A DNA stretch of 64,000 nt from Ilumatobacter nonamiensis YM16-303 (GCF_000350145.1 NZ_BAOL01000003.1:1-64000); one strand, 5' to 3'; numbered from the stretch's first letter, positions 1-9,095 are shown. Numbers and translations are program-made. The notes: generated from the letters alone by a model not told the origin.

Positions 1-63
1 GCTCCGTGCGCGAACTGTTCACGAGAACGCCGTTGACGCGTCGCCCACGCCTGGCTCGGCCGG

Positions 64-1350
64 TCAGGCCGACCCGGACGGCGGGTGGCGCCGGTGCGTG
101 GTGCCCGTGATGAGTCGTGCCCCGCGACGCCCGGTGAGGTACTGCCAGACCCAGGTGCTCATCGTGCGCAGCTTCGACCGGAAGCCGATCAGCGACCAGA
201 CGTGGACGAAACACCACACGAGCCACGCCAACAGACCACCGAAACGCAGCCTCGGGCTCAGGTCCGCGACCGCCTTCGAGCGGCCGATCGTCGCGAGTGA
301 CCCCTTGTCCTCGTAGACGAAGGTGGGTCGGGCGCTGCCCGAGAGATCGGCCTCGATGCAGCGGGCGGCGTGCTCGCCTCCCTGGATCGCCGCCGGCGCC
401 ACACCGGGAACGGCGACCCCGCCCGACTCGGACGCCGCGAGGTCACCGATGACGAAGACCTCCGGGTGGCCGCCGACCGCGAGTTCGGCGGTCACGGGGA
501 CGCGACCGGCCCGGTCGAGGTCGGCGGCAACCGCGCGACCCAGCGGTGACGCGGCGACGCCGGCTCCCCACAGCACGGTCGCCGAAGGAATTGGTCCGTC
601 GGCGGTGGCGACCCCGTCTGCGTCGATCCCGGTGACGGCCGTCGAGGTCCGGACGTCGACCCCGACGTCGGTCAACTGTTTCTCGGCCGAAGCGGACAGC
701 GAGTCGGGAAACGCCGGCAGGACGCGGGGTCCGGCCTCGAGGAGCACAACTCGACTCGCTGTCGTGTCGATCGTCCGGAAGTCGGCGCGCAGCGTCGTCG
801 TCGCGATCTCCTTCACGGCGCCGGCCAGTTCCACTCCGGTCGGCCCTGCGCCGACCACGACGAAGGTCATCTGCCGCGCTCGCTCGTCGGGATCGGTCGT
901 GGCCTCGGCACGCTCGAAGGCGAGCAGGATGCGACGCCGGACGTCGAGTGCGTCATCGATCGTCTTGAGTCCTGGGGCGAACTCGGCCCAGTCGTCGTTG
1001 CCGAAGTAGGAATGCGTCGCTCCGGTGGCGACGATGAGGTAGTCGTAGCCGATGTCGCCGTCGGTGACGCGCACCGTCCGCGCATCGAGATCGACGTCGA
1101 ACACCTCGTCGAGCAGCACCCGGGCGTTGTCCTGCTTGCGGATGACGTGCCGGATCGGCTGCGCGATGTCGGACGGGTTCAGCCCTGCGGTGGCCACTTG
1201 GTAGAGCAGCGGTTGGAACGTGTGATGGTTCTCCCGGTCCACGACGGTGACGTCGACATCGACATCCGCGAGTGCTCGCGTCGCAGCGAGACCGCCGAAA
1301 CCGCACCCGACGATCACGACGTGTGGACGATCGGACGACTGGCGGTTCAT
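64..1350 (-). CDS. Type II NADH dehydrogenase (NDH-2-like FAD oxidoreductase)
   Basis: The 428-residue protein probably passes electrons from NADH to quinone at the inner face of the membrane without pumping protons. An N-terminal FAD-binding GCGFGG motif lies at residues 15-20 and a second NAD(P)-binding GAGPTG motif at about 167-172. The late GDLA motif typical of the second FAD contact is present. The C-terminal 60 residues hold a Trp-rich hydrophobic stretch (WLVWCFVHVWSLIGF) followed by basic residues, as in the membrane anchor of NDH-2 enzymes. Length matches the family. It is divergent from the hydrolase gene at 1451, with about 100 nt between them. A related ferredoxin or sulfide:quinone reductase is less likely given the anchor. 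Confidence 0.88.
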   Translation of the reverse strand: MNRQSSDRPHVVIVGCGFGGLAATRALADVDVDVTVVDRENHHTFQPLLYQVATAGLNPSDIAQPIRHVIRKQDNARVLLDEVFDVDLDARTVRVTDGDIGYDYLIVATGATHSYFGNDDWAEFAPGLKTIDDALDVRRRILLAFERAEATTDPDERARQMTFVVVGAGPTGVELAGAVKEIATTTLRADFRTIDTTASRVVLLEAGPRVLPAFPDSLSASAEKQLTDVGVDVRTSTAVTGIDADGVATADGPIPSATVLWGAGVAASPLGRAVAADLDRAGRVPVTAELAVGGHPEVFVIGDLAASESGGVAVPGVAPAAIQGGEHAARCIEADLSGSARPTFVYEDKGSLATIGRSKAVADLSPRLRFGGLLAWLVWCFVHVWSLIGFRSKLRTMSTWVWQYLTGRRGARLITGTTHRRHPPSGSA

Positions 1351-1450
1351 CCCCGTATTCTCTCGCGCGGCATCGGTTTCGGCGCGACGGGCACGAAACG
1401 CAGGCGAGTGGGCGATGGCGGCGTCCCGGCGAATGTGTGAAGATCGATCC

Positions 1451-2317
1451 GTGACAGCTCAGCAGTCCTCATTCGTCTCCTCTGCGGACGGGACGACCAT
1501 CGCAACGTCGTCATGGACCGACGTCGACAAACCGCGAGGCGCCGTCCAGATCGCGCACGGGCTCGCCGAGCACGCAGAGCGGTACGACCGCTTCGCGACC
1601 GCGCTCAACGGTGCGGGTTTCCTCGCGTTCGGCACCGACCATCGCGGACACGGCCGCACCGGCCAGGACCGGCTGGGCGACTTCGGCAGCGTCGGCTTCG
1701 ACGGATTGATCGCGGACGTCGTCGAGTACGGAGCCGCGATCACCGAGGAGTACGGCGTGCCGTTGTTCCTGTTCGGTCATTCGATGGGATCGTTCGCCTC
1801 GCAGTCGATCGTCATCGACAACTCCGCGCAGTACGCCGGCATCGTCCTCTCCGGGTCGACCGCGCTCGACCTGCTCGCGGCGGGACTTGCGGAGTCGGAC
1901 GGACCCGTCGGGCTCGAGGCGTTCAACGTGGGCTTCGAACACCGGACGGGGTACGAATGGCTGACCCGCGACGAGTCCGAGGTCGACGCGTACGTCGCCG
2001 ATCCATTCTGCGGGTTCGACCTCCCCGACGAGCTGGTGCCGTCGTTGTTCGCTCCCGCGGAGCGCCTCGGCGATCCGACGGTGCTCGCCGGGATCCGCGA
2101 CGACCTTCCGCTCCTGGTCACGTCGGGAAGCGCCGACCCGCTCGCGGGCGGCGGTCAACTCGTCGAACTCCTCGGGCAGCGCTATCGCGATGCCGGGGTC
2201 ACCGACGTGACCGTGACGCTCTACCCGGGCGCCCGCCACGAGATCCTCAACGAGACGAATCGCGACGAGGTGACCGCCGACATCATCGCCTGGTTGTCCG
2301 ACCACGTGGCCGACTGA
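1451..2317 (+). CDS. Alpha/beta hydrolase, monoacylglycerol-lipase-like
   Basis: This 288-residue protein resembles serine lipases of the lysophospholipase/monoglyceride lipase group (Hydrolase_4). The oxyanion HG motif lies at residues 36-37, the nucleophile elbow GHSMG at 109-113 (Ser111), and a late Asp (SGSADP) and His (GARHE) complete a plausible triad. There is no signal peptide, so it is probably cytosolic. I placed the start at the GTG at 1451, where family similarity begins. An in-frame ATG at 1433 would add six residues, and upstream extension would run through the divergent promoter region. It converges on the nucleotidase gene that ends at 2375. Confidence 0.82.
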   Translation: MTAQQSSFVSSADGTTIATSSWTDVDKPRGAVQIAHGLAEHAERYDRFATALNGAGFLAFGTDHRGHGRTGQDRLGDFGSVGFDGLIADVVEYGAAITEEYGVPLFLFGHSMGSFASQSIVIDNSAQYAGIVLSGSTALDLLAAGLAESDGPVGLEAFNVGFEHRTGYEWLTRDESEVDAYVADPFCGFDLPDELVPSLFAPAERLGDPTVLAGIRDDLPLLVTSGSADPLAGGGQLVELLGQRYRDAGVTDVTVTLYPGARHEILNETNRDEVTADIIAWLSDHVAD

Positions 2318-2374
2318 CCGGTCACCCGGCCGGCGCGCAGCACGCGACGACCGGGCGACCCCGTCACAGCAGGG

Positions 2375-4168
2375 TCACGGCAGTTCGTTGACCCGATCGG
2401 TGCTCGGTGGAGCCACCGGGCTGAATGCCGCCAGGTAGTTCGACAGCGCCTCGAGGTCGTTGCCACCGTCGAGACGCGGGGCGGTGATCGTGGCGAACGT
2501 GCCGAAGTTGTCACCGCCGTCGGCCAGGAAGTTGTTGACCGTCACGTCGTAGATCGCCGCCGGATCGAGGGGCACGCCGTCGAGCACGGCGTTGCTGATC
2601 GTGACCGAGGTGCAGTTCCCGCCGACGATCGTCGTCGCGAGGTCGTAGGTGAAGCCTTCGGACACCCCGAGGTGCAGGAACGGTCGGCTGGAGCCGGCCG
2701 GCTGGCACTGCTCCTCGAGTACCGACACGATCTGCGCACCGGTCATCGGGAACGTCACCAACGTGTTCCCGAACGGCTGGAACGTGAACGCCTCACCGTA
2801 GGTGACGACGCCGTCGCCTTCTCCCGCCGACGAGGCGTAGGTGAGGTCCGAGCGCACGCCACCGGGATTCATGAACGCCACATCCGCCCCGTTCGAGGAC
2901 GTCGCCCACGCCTGGGCGTCCGCGATGAGGTTGCCCGCAGCGGACTCGACACCACGGTCCGATCCCGTCGGAGATCCCCCACGGTTGATGTCGGCCGTGA
3001 TCGTTCCGAGTGGCGTGTTGCCGGCATCGTCGAAGAGCGGCTGCCACTTGTCGATCACCGCGGTCACCGCGGGGTCGGGCGAGAGGGCGGCCTGCTCCAC
3101 CACATGGTTGGTTGCGGTGCTCAGGTCACGGCGGACGTCTTTCGTGCGCTTGTCGAGCACGAGGTTCATCTCGGTCACGACCCGTCCGAACGAATAGGCG
3201 CTCGTCACCAGACGCGGGTCACCGGCGGCGTCGGCGAGCGAGCAGTTGTACGGCAGGTGCGTGTGGCCGGTGATCATCGCGTCGATCGCCGGATCCAGCG
3301 CGTCGTTGATCGCGAGGATCGGTCCGCTGATGCCGTCGCACGAGTTGACGTCGCCGGGTGCCGGATTCTGCATCCCGCCCTCGTGCAACAGGACGATGAT
3401 CGCCTCGACCCCCTGATCCTGCAGGATCGGGACGAGCGCATTGGCCGTCTCGGCCTCGTCGAGGAACTCGTAGCCCTGAATGCCTGCCGCGGCGACGAGG
3501 GTGTCGGTCGCCTCGAGGGTCATGCCGATGAAGGCGACCTCGACGTTCTTGAACTTCTCGATCGAGTAGGGCGGGAGTGGGCTGTCGCCGTTCTGGTCGA
3601 CCACGTTCGCGGAGAGCCAGTCGAAGTCGGCTCCGGCATACGGCTCAGCGGGGAAGTAGCAGCCGTCCTCGGGGTGGCACCCGCCGTTCTGCATCCGCAG
3701 GAGCTCGGTGACGCCTTCGTCGAATTCGTGGTTGCCGACACCCGACACGTCGAGCTCCATCGCGTTCAGCGACTCGACGGACGGCTCGTCGTGGAAGAGC
3801 CCCGAGAACGCTGTCGAGCCGCCGATGAGGTCGCCGGCTGCCGCCGTGATGCTGTACTTCTGTCCCTGGCGAAGCTCGTTCAGCTTCGCCGACAGGTACT
3901 CGCCGCCTCCGGCTTCGGCACCGTCGACGGTGCCGTTTCCGGTCGGTTCGACGTGGCCGTGGTAGTCGTTGAAGCCGAGGACCTGGACGTCGATCAGCTG
4001 GCCCTTCGGGTCAGGATTGCCCGGCGGCTTCGGCTTGTCCTTCCCCGCGGCCGCCGTCGACGCCGAGATGCCCACGGCGCCGATCGCCAGTGCGGCAACA
4101 CCCAACCCGACAAACAACCGGTGTCGACGAGTGCGGATCTCTCGACCTGTGCGTGATGTCGTTGACAC
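2375..4168 (-). CDS. Secreted bifunctional metallophosphatase/5'-nucleotidase
   Basis: This 597-residue protein probably hydrolyses nucleotides outside the membrane to recover phosphate or nucleosides. A signal sequence covers residues 1-42 (basic start, hydrophobic core, ASTAAAG). The metallophosphatase domain follows, with NDYHGH at 67-72, GNHEFDEG and GHTHLPYNC as metal ligands. The C-terminal 5'-nucleotidase domain carries the substrate-binding region (NPGGVRSDL, GNTLVTFPMTG, VNNFLADGGDNF). The GTG start at 4168 has an AAGGAGC ribosome site about 7 nt upstream and leaves a proper signal peptide. A longer reading frame to 4297 would add an arginine-rich stretch ahead of it. No cell-wall anchor is visible at the C-terminus. 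Confidence 0.88.
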   Translation of the reverse strand: MSTTSRTGREIRTRRHRLFVGLGVAALAIGAVGISASTAAAGKDKPKPPGNPDPKGQLIDVQVLGFNDYHGHVEPTGNGTVDGAEAGGGEYLSAKLNELRQGQKYSITAAAGDLIGGSTAFSGLFHDEPSVESLNAMELDVSGVGNHEFDEGVTELLRMQNGGCHPEDGCYFPAEPYAGADFDWLSANVVDQNGDSPLPPYSIEKFKNVEVAFIGMTLEATDTLVAAAGIQGYEFLDEAETANALVPILQDQGVEAIIVLLHEGGMQNPAPGDVNSCDGISGPILAINDALDPAIDAMITGHTHLPYNCSLADAAGDPRLVTSAYSFGRVVTEMNLVLDKRTKDVRRDLSTATNHVVEQAALSPDPAVTAVIDKWQPLFDDAGNTPLGTITADINRGGSPTGSDRGVESAAGNLIADAQAWATSSNGADVAFMNPGGVRSDLTYASSAGEGDGVVTYGEAFTFQPFGNTLVTFPMTGAQIVSVLEEQCQPAGSSRPFLHLGVSEGFTYDLATTIVGGNCTSVTISNAVLDGVPLDPAAIYDVTVNNFLADGGDNFGTFATITAPRLDGGNDLEALSNYLAAFSPVAPPSTDRVNELP

Positions 4169-4477
4169 GATGATGCTCCTTGTCGCTTGTGCTCGTTCTT
4201 CGGGACGACGACGGTGACCGAGTCGACGGCTCGAAGCCCCCCGCACACTGTCAGCTCCGAGCTCGAACTTCAACACACCCCGTGATCGCGCACCCACTGT
4301 CGGTCCCGGTTGGTTCCCCAGTCATTGCCGCGTCACGATCGGATCCGCGCACGAGCGCAGGTGGACCCTGTCTCGATCAGCCAGTGCTCAGTGGTTGCTG
4401 CGCGCCTCGATCAGTCCGTCGGCGCCGTCGGGACCGGCGCAGCTCGTCCTTGGGGATGCGGTCCGACGCCGAGAGCT
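4169..4477. other. Intergenic region with no recognised gene
   Basis: These 309 bases lie upstream of the secreted nucleotidase and downstream of the thiolase-fold gene, both on the minus strand. Apart from the nucleotidase ribosome-binding site next to 4168, I see no convincing coding sequence, RNA gene, hairpin or clear promoter. Frames crossing it have no family similarity. Confidence 0.5.
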
Positions 4478-5626
4478 TCAGGCGGGACGCGAGAGCACGT
4501 GAACGACACAGACCGCGCCGACACCGACCATGTGTGCGAGCCCGGTTCGAGCGTCGGGCTGCTGGCGTTCGCCGCCTTCGCCTCGCAGCTGCGTCGTGAT
4601 CTCACAGATCTGGCCGACACCGGTGGGACCGGTCGGGTGGCCCATGGCGAGAAGCCCTCCCGATGGGCTGACTGCGACGCGACCGCCGATGTCGAACTCA
4701 CCCGACATCAGTGCCTCCGCAGCGTGCCCGGGCTCGCAGAGCCCCATCGCCTCCACGTAGAGCAGTTCCTCGACGGTGAACGCATCGTGGAGTTCGACCA
4801 CGTCGAGGTCGCCGGGGCCGATGCCGGCCTCGCCGAGCGCCTGCTCGGTCGTTGCCTTCGTGAGCGCCACGTCGAAGTTCTCGCCGTCATACACCTGCTC
4901 GGACTGCGACGCCGAGGAACTGATCCGTACGGCCCGTGACCGATCGATGCCGAGCCGTTCGATCGCATCCTCGGAGACGATGATCGCCGCTGCCGCGCCC
5001 TCACCGATCGGGGTGCACTGCAGCCGAGTCAGGATCCCACTGATCTGCGGCGGCTCGAGCACGTCCTCGAGCGTGCGCACCTTGCGTCGTTGAGCGTTCG
5101 GGTTGAGCGCGCCGTTCCGGCTGTTCTTGACCGCCACCTGGGCGAAGTTTTCGGGTGTCGCCCCGGTTTCGTGCATGTAGCGATCGGCCAACAATGCGAA
5201 GTGGGTGAACGGCGCGGCGCGGCCACCGACGAGGTCGCGGGCGCCGGCGGCTCCCTGCGGCATGGTGAAGTTGAGCGGCTTGTCGACCCCGACCGCGATC
5301 GAGACATCCGCGAGACCTGCCGCGACCTCGAAGGCGGCCTGGCGGACGGCCGTCGATCCCGACGCCGAGGCATTCTCGACCTGGACCATCGGGATCCCGG
5401 TGGATCCGAGGTGGCGGTACATGAGACGCGACAACGCCATCGCCGTCGTGGCGGTACCCGTGTAGGCACTCTCGACATCGGTCCACTCGATTCCGGCGTC
5501 GGCGAGCGCACCGCGGATCGCGTGCACCCCGAGCGCCGTGTACGGCGTCTCGCCGGGGCGCTGGTAGGGATGCAGTCCGATGCCGACCACATAGACCGGA
5601 CGAAGATCCGACAGCGGACGCCTCAC
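4478..5626 (-). CDS. Thiolase-fold protein with Ser in place of catalytic Cys
   Basis: This 382-residue protein belongs to the SCP-x/lipid-transfer thiolase group. The motif that normally carries the nucleophilic cysteine reads ENASASGS, so residue 87 is Ser; the codon at 5368-5366 is TCG on the minus strand. The C-terminal motifs HDAF and GHPTGPTG, which carry the catalytic His residues, are intact. The GTG start overlaps the stop of the upstream DUF35 gene in a GTGA junction and is preceded by GAGGAGG. Such pairs include thiolases and the actinobacterial aldolases that cleave steroid side chains. Loss of the Cys argues against ordinary thiolysis and suggests an aldolase or retro-Claisen-type role, but this is inference. 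Confidence 0.8.
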   Translation of the reverse strand: MRRPLSDLRPVYVVGIGLHPYQRPGETPYTALGVHAIRGALADAGIEWTDVESAYTGTATTAMALSRLMYRHLGSTGIPMVQVENASASGSTAVRQAAFEVAAGLADVSIAVGVDKPLNFTMPQGAAGARDLVGGRAAPFTHFALLADRYMHETGATPENFAQVAVKNSRNGALNPNAQRRKVRTLEDVLEPPQISGILTRLQCTPIGEGAAAAIIVSEDAIERLGIDRSRAVRISSSASQSEQVYDGENFDVALTKATTEQALGEAGIGPGDLDVVELHDAFTVEELLYVEAMGLCEPGHAAEALMSGEFDIGGRVAVSPSGGLLAMGHPTGPTGVGQICEITTQLRGEGGERQQPDARTGLAHMVGVGAVCVVHVLSRPA

Positions 5627-6039
5627 GACCGAACCTCCTCGATCGCAGCGAAGACCGGTTCGACGACGTCGTTGCCGTCGTCATCGACACGTTCGACCTG
5701 CCATGTCGCGGCAACCCGCTGGCCGACGCTGAATCCGTCGGAACCCGGATCGCCCATGCCTCGGGCGATCGGACCGTCGTCGAGGCGTACCTCGACGATC
5801 GTGAACGGCGTCGGTGGCTCGCCGAAATGGCGGTGCACGGTCGCGCTGGCGTGGATCACCCCGGCGGCTTCCACGGCGATCGGGGTCAGCTGTTCCTCGA
5901 GCGCTCCACACACGTCACAACCGATCGCGATCGGAGGGAACGCAACCCTTCCGCACGACGCGCAGCGCGTCGCACGCAGCGTCGGGGATTCGGCGTCGGG
6001 GTCGAACAGTTCGGGGTGAGCGGCAACTCGCATTCGCAT
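5623..6039 (-). CDS. DUF35 zinc-ribbon/OB-fold protein, partner of the thiolase-fold protein
   Basis: The 138-residue protein has a rubredoxin-like zinc ribbon near residues 26-44 (CASC ... CDVC) followed by an OB-fold of about 80 residues, the DUF35 (ChsH2/BbsA-like) architecture. Such proteins form obligate complexes with thiolase-fold enzymes and help bind the acyl-CoA. It is the first gene of a two-gene minus-strand operon, overlapping the thiolase-fold gene by 4 nt, which fits a one-to-one complex. It is divergent from the TetR gene at 6093 with only 53 nt between them, so the regulator probably controls it. A second thiolase/DUF35 pair lies at 29656-31280. Confidence 0.82.
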   Translation of the reverse strand: MRMRVAAHPELFDPDAESPTLRATRCASCGRVAFPPIAIGCDVCGALEEQLTPIAVEAAGVIHASATVHRHFGEPPTPFTIVEVRLDDGPIARGMGDPGSDGFSVGQRVAATWQVERVDDDGNDVVEPVFAAIEEVRS

Positions 6040-6050
6040 CCTCTCGAGAA

Positions 6051-6086
6051 AACTTACTTGCTAAGCGTTCAGCATGTTAGTACGTT
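6051..6086. promoter_or_regulatory. Candidate TetR operator in divergent promoter region
   Basis: The short gap between the DUF35 gene and the divergent TetR gene contains a palindrome CTTA-N5-TAAG at 6053-6065 and a wider inverted pair AACTTACT (6051-6058) / AGTACGTT (6079-6086). Placement between a TetR gene and its neighbour is typical of TetR autoregulation. The motif is unlike the TCGACA palindromes found after 20.9 kb, so this block is probably separately controlled. Confidence 0.45.
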
Positions 6087-6092
6087 CGTGCC

Positions 6093-6752
6093 ATGCCGTC
6101 CAGCGCCCGCAGTACGACGAGTACCGGTCGCCGCACCCAAGGGGAGCGGCGCACCGAAGCCGAGACCGCGCTGCTCGATGGCGCTGAGCGATTGTTCGCC
6201 CGCAAGGGTCTCGACGCCACCTCACTGGCCGACATCGGTGCGGAGGCCGGCTACAGCCGCGCTCTCGTCAATCACCACTTCGGTACCCGGACCGCCCTGG
6301 TCGAACGCTTGGCGGCGCGCTGCCAGCGTCGATTCATCAGCGGACTCCGCACCACCGCCGAGACGCAGTGCCCACGCGGCAGCGACACGCTGGTCGCGAT
6401 CGCCGACGCCTACCTCGACGCGGTCGAGCGCGATGCCGACCGCAGCAGAGCGTTTCTCGTCATGTGGGGATCGTCGTTTGCCGAGGAAGCTCAACTCCGA
6501 CCCGTCTTCGACGAGGACGACGAGCGTTTCCGAACGAGCATCACCGCGGTGATCCGAGCCGAGCAGGAGGCCGGGGCAATCCGCCACGACGTCGATGCCG
6601 ACGTGTTCGCGGTCACCTTCGTCGCGCTCCTGCGCGGGATCGCCGGGCAGTTCGCTGTCTCGCCGGCGGCGGTCGACCTCACGGCCGCACGATCGACCTG
6701 CGCGCAGATCGTCCACTCCCATCTCGAACCCACCATCAAGGAGAACAGCTGA
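6093..6752 (+). CDS. TetR/AcrR family transcriptional regulator
   Basis: The 219-residue protein has an N-terminal helix-turn-helix of the TetR type at about residues 27-72 (ALLDGAERLFARKGLDATSL, then ADIGAEAGYSRALVNHHFG) and a divergent ligand-binding C-terminal half. It starts the rightward run 6093-11280, and its stop overlaps the acyl-CoA ligase start by one base (TGATG). It is divergent from the DUF35/thiolase-fold pair. By position it probably represses both directions until an acyl-CoA or related ligand binds. The ligand cannot be deduced. Confidence 0.85.
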   Translation: MPSSARSTTSTGRRTQGERRTEAETALLDGAERLFARKGLDATSLADIGAEAGYSRALVNHHFGTRTALVERLAARCQRRFISGLRTTAETQCPRGSDTLVAIADAYLDAVERDADRSRAFLVMWGSSFAEEAQLRPVFDEDDERFRTSITAVIRAEQEAGAIRHDVDADVFAVTFVALLRGIAGQFAVSPAAVDLTAARSTCAQIVHSHLEPTIKENS

Positions 6753-8296
6753 TGTTGCCAGAAGCCGAACGCGGTACGCCCGAGTACTGGGCTGCAGAAC
6801 GACCCGACGCCACAGCGGTCATCAGCGGCGACACCACCCTCACCTACAGCGAGTGGAACGACCGTGCCGACCGCGTCGCCGAGGGCCTGTCGCAGCTCGG
6901 ACTCGTCGCCGGGGACCGACTCGGGATGCGATTCCACCTCGGGATCGAATGGTTCGTCATCCAGCGCGCCCTCCAGAAGATCGGAGTCGCGCAGGTCGCG
7001 GTGAACTGGAAGCTCACCGCCGACGAGGCTGCCTACATCGTCCGCGACAGCGAGGCCAAGGGACTGGCGTGCAACGACACCGACCCGACGGGCTGGCACG
7101 ATGCCGATGTCGGACTCGTGGTGACGGTGGGACAAGAGCCGGGCTCTCCCGGCGTGCGCTACGAAGACCTCCTCGACACCGCGGATGCACCCACCCGGTT
7201 CGGCCCGCTCCGAGCATCGATGGTCCTCTACACGTCGGGCACCACCGGCGCTCCACGCGGCGTCCCACCGCTCGACCCCGCATCGGTCACCGACCTCGAT
7301 CGCCTCTTCCGGTACGGCGCCTCCGTCGGCTCGGTGCCGCCGTACCCCGACGAAGCGGTCACCCTGCTCACCTTGCCGATCCATCACGGCGCGGGACCGA
7401 TGATCGCCACGGCCACGTGCGCGAACGGAGGCACGGCGGTGCTGCTCGATCCGTACGACGCCGAGGAGGCGTTGCGCCTGATCGACCGCCACGGAGTGCA
7501 ATCCTGGACCGCCGTTCCGACCATGCTGCTGCGGATCATGGCGCTCCCGGAGGACGTCCTCGACCGTTACGACCTGTCGTCGCTCACGGCGCTCACCACC
7601 GGAGCGGCGGCGGTTCCCCAGACGCTGAAGGAGTGGGTGATCGAACACCTCGGACCCGACGTGTTGTGGGAGTCGTACGGAGCCAGCGAGGCCGGGATGA
7701 TCTCCTACACCGCCCCGGAGCATCAGTTGTCCAAGCCCGGGACCAGTGGAATCCCGTTCGACGGTGTCGAGATCGCGATCGTCGACGAACAATGGAACCG
7801 TCTTCCGGCCGGCGAAACGGGCGAGATCGCCGTCAACACACCGACGGTGCTGAAGGGATACCTGGGCCGCGACGAACTCGGCGAGGACACCATCAAGGAC
7901 GGCTTCTACCGCACCGGCGATGTCGGGCACCTCGACGAGGACGGCTTCCTGTTCATCACCGACCGGATCAAGGACATGATCGTCGCAGGCGGTGTCAACA
8001 TCTACCCCGCGGAGATCGAGAAGGCGATCGTCGAGCATCCCGACGTCGAGGACTGCGCGGTCATCGGGATCCCCCACGACGACTTCGGCGAGCAGCCGCT
8101 GGCCTACGTCGTGCCTCGCTCAGGAAGCTCGCCCACCGCCGACGACATCCTCGCGTTCCTCGACGGCCGACTGGCCTCGTACAAGCGACCACGGGGGTTC
8201 GAGTTCGTCGAGTCCCTGCCGACCAGCCCGATGGGCAAGGTCCTCAAGAACGATCTCCGCGCACCGCACTGGGAAGGACGCGACCGGAGTGTCTGA
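6752..8296 (+). CDS. AMP-forming acyl-CoA synthetase (FadD-like)
   Basis: This 514-residue enzyme should activate a carboxylic acid to its CoA thioester through an acyl-AMP. The P-loop TSGTTGAPRG is at 161-170, with Arg where Lys is usual. Later motifs are ESYGASEAG, YRTGDVG, DRIKDMIVAGGVNIYP and the C-terminal catalytic Lys in SPMGKVLK. The ATG at 6752 shares a base with the TetR stop and has AAGGAGA about 7 nt upstream, so a longer frame is rejected. Its stop lies inside the start of the next SDR, giving tight coupling. It is probably the entry step of the first catabolic block; the substrate is unknown. Confidence 0.87.
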   Translation: MLPEAERGTPEYWAAERPDATAVISGDTTLTYSEWNDRADRVAEGLSQLGLVAGDRLGMRFHLGIEWFVIQRALQKIGVAQVAVNWKLTADEAAYIVRDSEAKGLACNDTDPTGWHDADVGLVVTVGQEPGSPGVRYEDLLDTADAPTRFGPLRASMVLYTSGTTGAPRGVPPLDPASVTDLDRLFRYGASVGSVPPYPDEAVTLLTLPIHHGAGPMIATATCANGGTAVLLDPYDAEEALRLIDRHGVQSWTAVPTMLLRIMALPEDVLDRYDLSSLTALTTGAAAVPQTLKEWVIEHLGPDVLWESYGASEAGMISYTAPEHQLSKPGTSGIPFDGVEIAIVDEQWNRLPAGETGEIAVNTPTVLKGYLGRDELGEDTIKDGFYRTGDVGHLDEDGFLFITDRIKDMIVAGGVNIYPAEIEKAIVEHPDVEDCAVIGIPHDDFGEQPLAYVVPRSGSSPTADDILAFLDGRLASYKRPRGFEFVESLPTSPMGKVLKNDLRAPHWEGRDRSV

Positions 8297-9095
8297 GCGA
8301 ATCGACCGCCGGAACATCCTCGAACTCACCGGGCGAACCGCGCTCGTGACCGGTGCCGGGCAGGGCGTGGGTGCCGAGACGGCCCGCTACCTCGCAGCCC
8401 AGGGCGCCAACGTCGTGATCAACGACTACGTCGCCGAACGCGCCGAAGCGGTCGTCGCAGAGATCGTCGATGCCGGTGGCCACGCCGTCGCCGCCCCGGC
8501 GGACATCACCGACTTCCAACTCGTTGCCGACCTGGTCGCGTCGACGAGCGCCGAGCTCGGCCCGATCGACGTGCTGGTGAACAACGCCGGCAACGCCGGA
8601 GCCGACCCCGATGCTCTCACCGGGAAACCGTTCTGGGAGAAGGACCCGGCCGAGTGGGAGCCGTTCCTGCAGGTCAACCTGTACGGAGCACTCAACTGCA
8701 GTCGGGCGGTGATCCCTGGGATGATCGCCGCGGGCAACGGTGGCCGACTCATCACCGTGATCAGCGACGCCGGTCGCGTCGGCGAGTCGGGCCTCGAGGC
8801 GTACTCCGCGGCCAAGGCAGGAGCTGCCGGTCTCACCCGTGCGCTCGCGCGCAGCCTCGGCCGCTACGACATCACCGCGAACAACGTCGCCATCGCCGCC
8901 ACCCGCACGCCGGCGATCACGGCCATGACCGACAACGAGGACTACGCCAAGAAGGTCCTGCGGAACTATGTGATCCGCAGGTTCGGCGAACCGTCCGACC
9001 CCGCCGCACTGATCACGTTCCTCGCCTCCGGGGCGTCGGGATGGATCACCGGACAGACCTACCCAGTGAACGGAGGATTCAGTGTCAACCAGTGA
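8289..9095 (+). CDS. Short-chain dehydrogenase/reductase (3-hydroxyacyl-CoA type)
   Basis: This 268-residue SDR has the cofactor motif TGAGQGVG near residues 20-27, NNAG near 97-100 and the catalytic Y-x3-K in EAYSAAKAG. The C-terminal GGF ending is typical of the family. The GTG start at 8289 overlaps the ligase gene by 8 nt and begins exactly where the Rossmann fold begins; an upstream reading frame is a shadow of the ligase. The enoyl-CoA hydratase start lies inside its last 14 nt. In this context an oxidation of a hydroxyacyl-CoA or alcohol is likely, but the substrate is not visible. Confidence 0.85.
   Translation: MSERIDRRNILELTGRTALVTGAGQGVGAETARYLAAQGANVVINDYVAERAEAVVAEIVDAGGHAVAAPADITDFQLVADLVASTSAELGPIDVLVNNAGNAGADPDALTGKPFWEKDPAEWEPFLQVNLYGALNCSRAVIPGMIAAGNGGRLITVISDAGRVGESGLEAYSAAKAGAAGLTRALARSLGRYDITANNVAIAATRTPAITAMTDNEDYAKKVLRNYVIRRFGEPSDPAALITFLASGASGWITGQTYPVNGGFSVNQ

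Noticed and set aside
2672-4156. Long plus-strand open frame opposite the nucleotidase
   Set aside because: Arg/Val-rich, no signal or motif; it mirrors the codon bias of the real gene on the other strand. The same applies to other long opposite-strand frames such as 6491-8077, 8244-9242, 28308-29060 and 60681-62192.
4310-4939. Open frame across the 3' end of the thiolase-fold gene and the adjacent gap
   Set aside because: No ribosome site, no family similarity, and most of it is antisense to the thiolase-fold gene.
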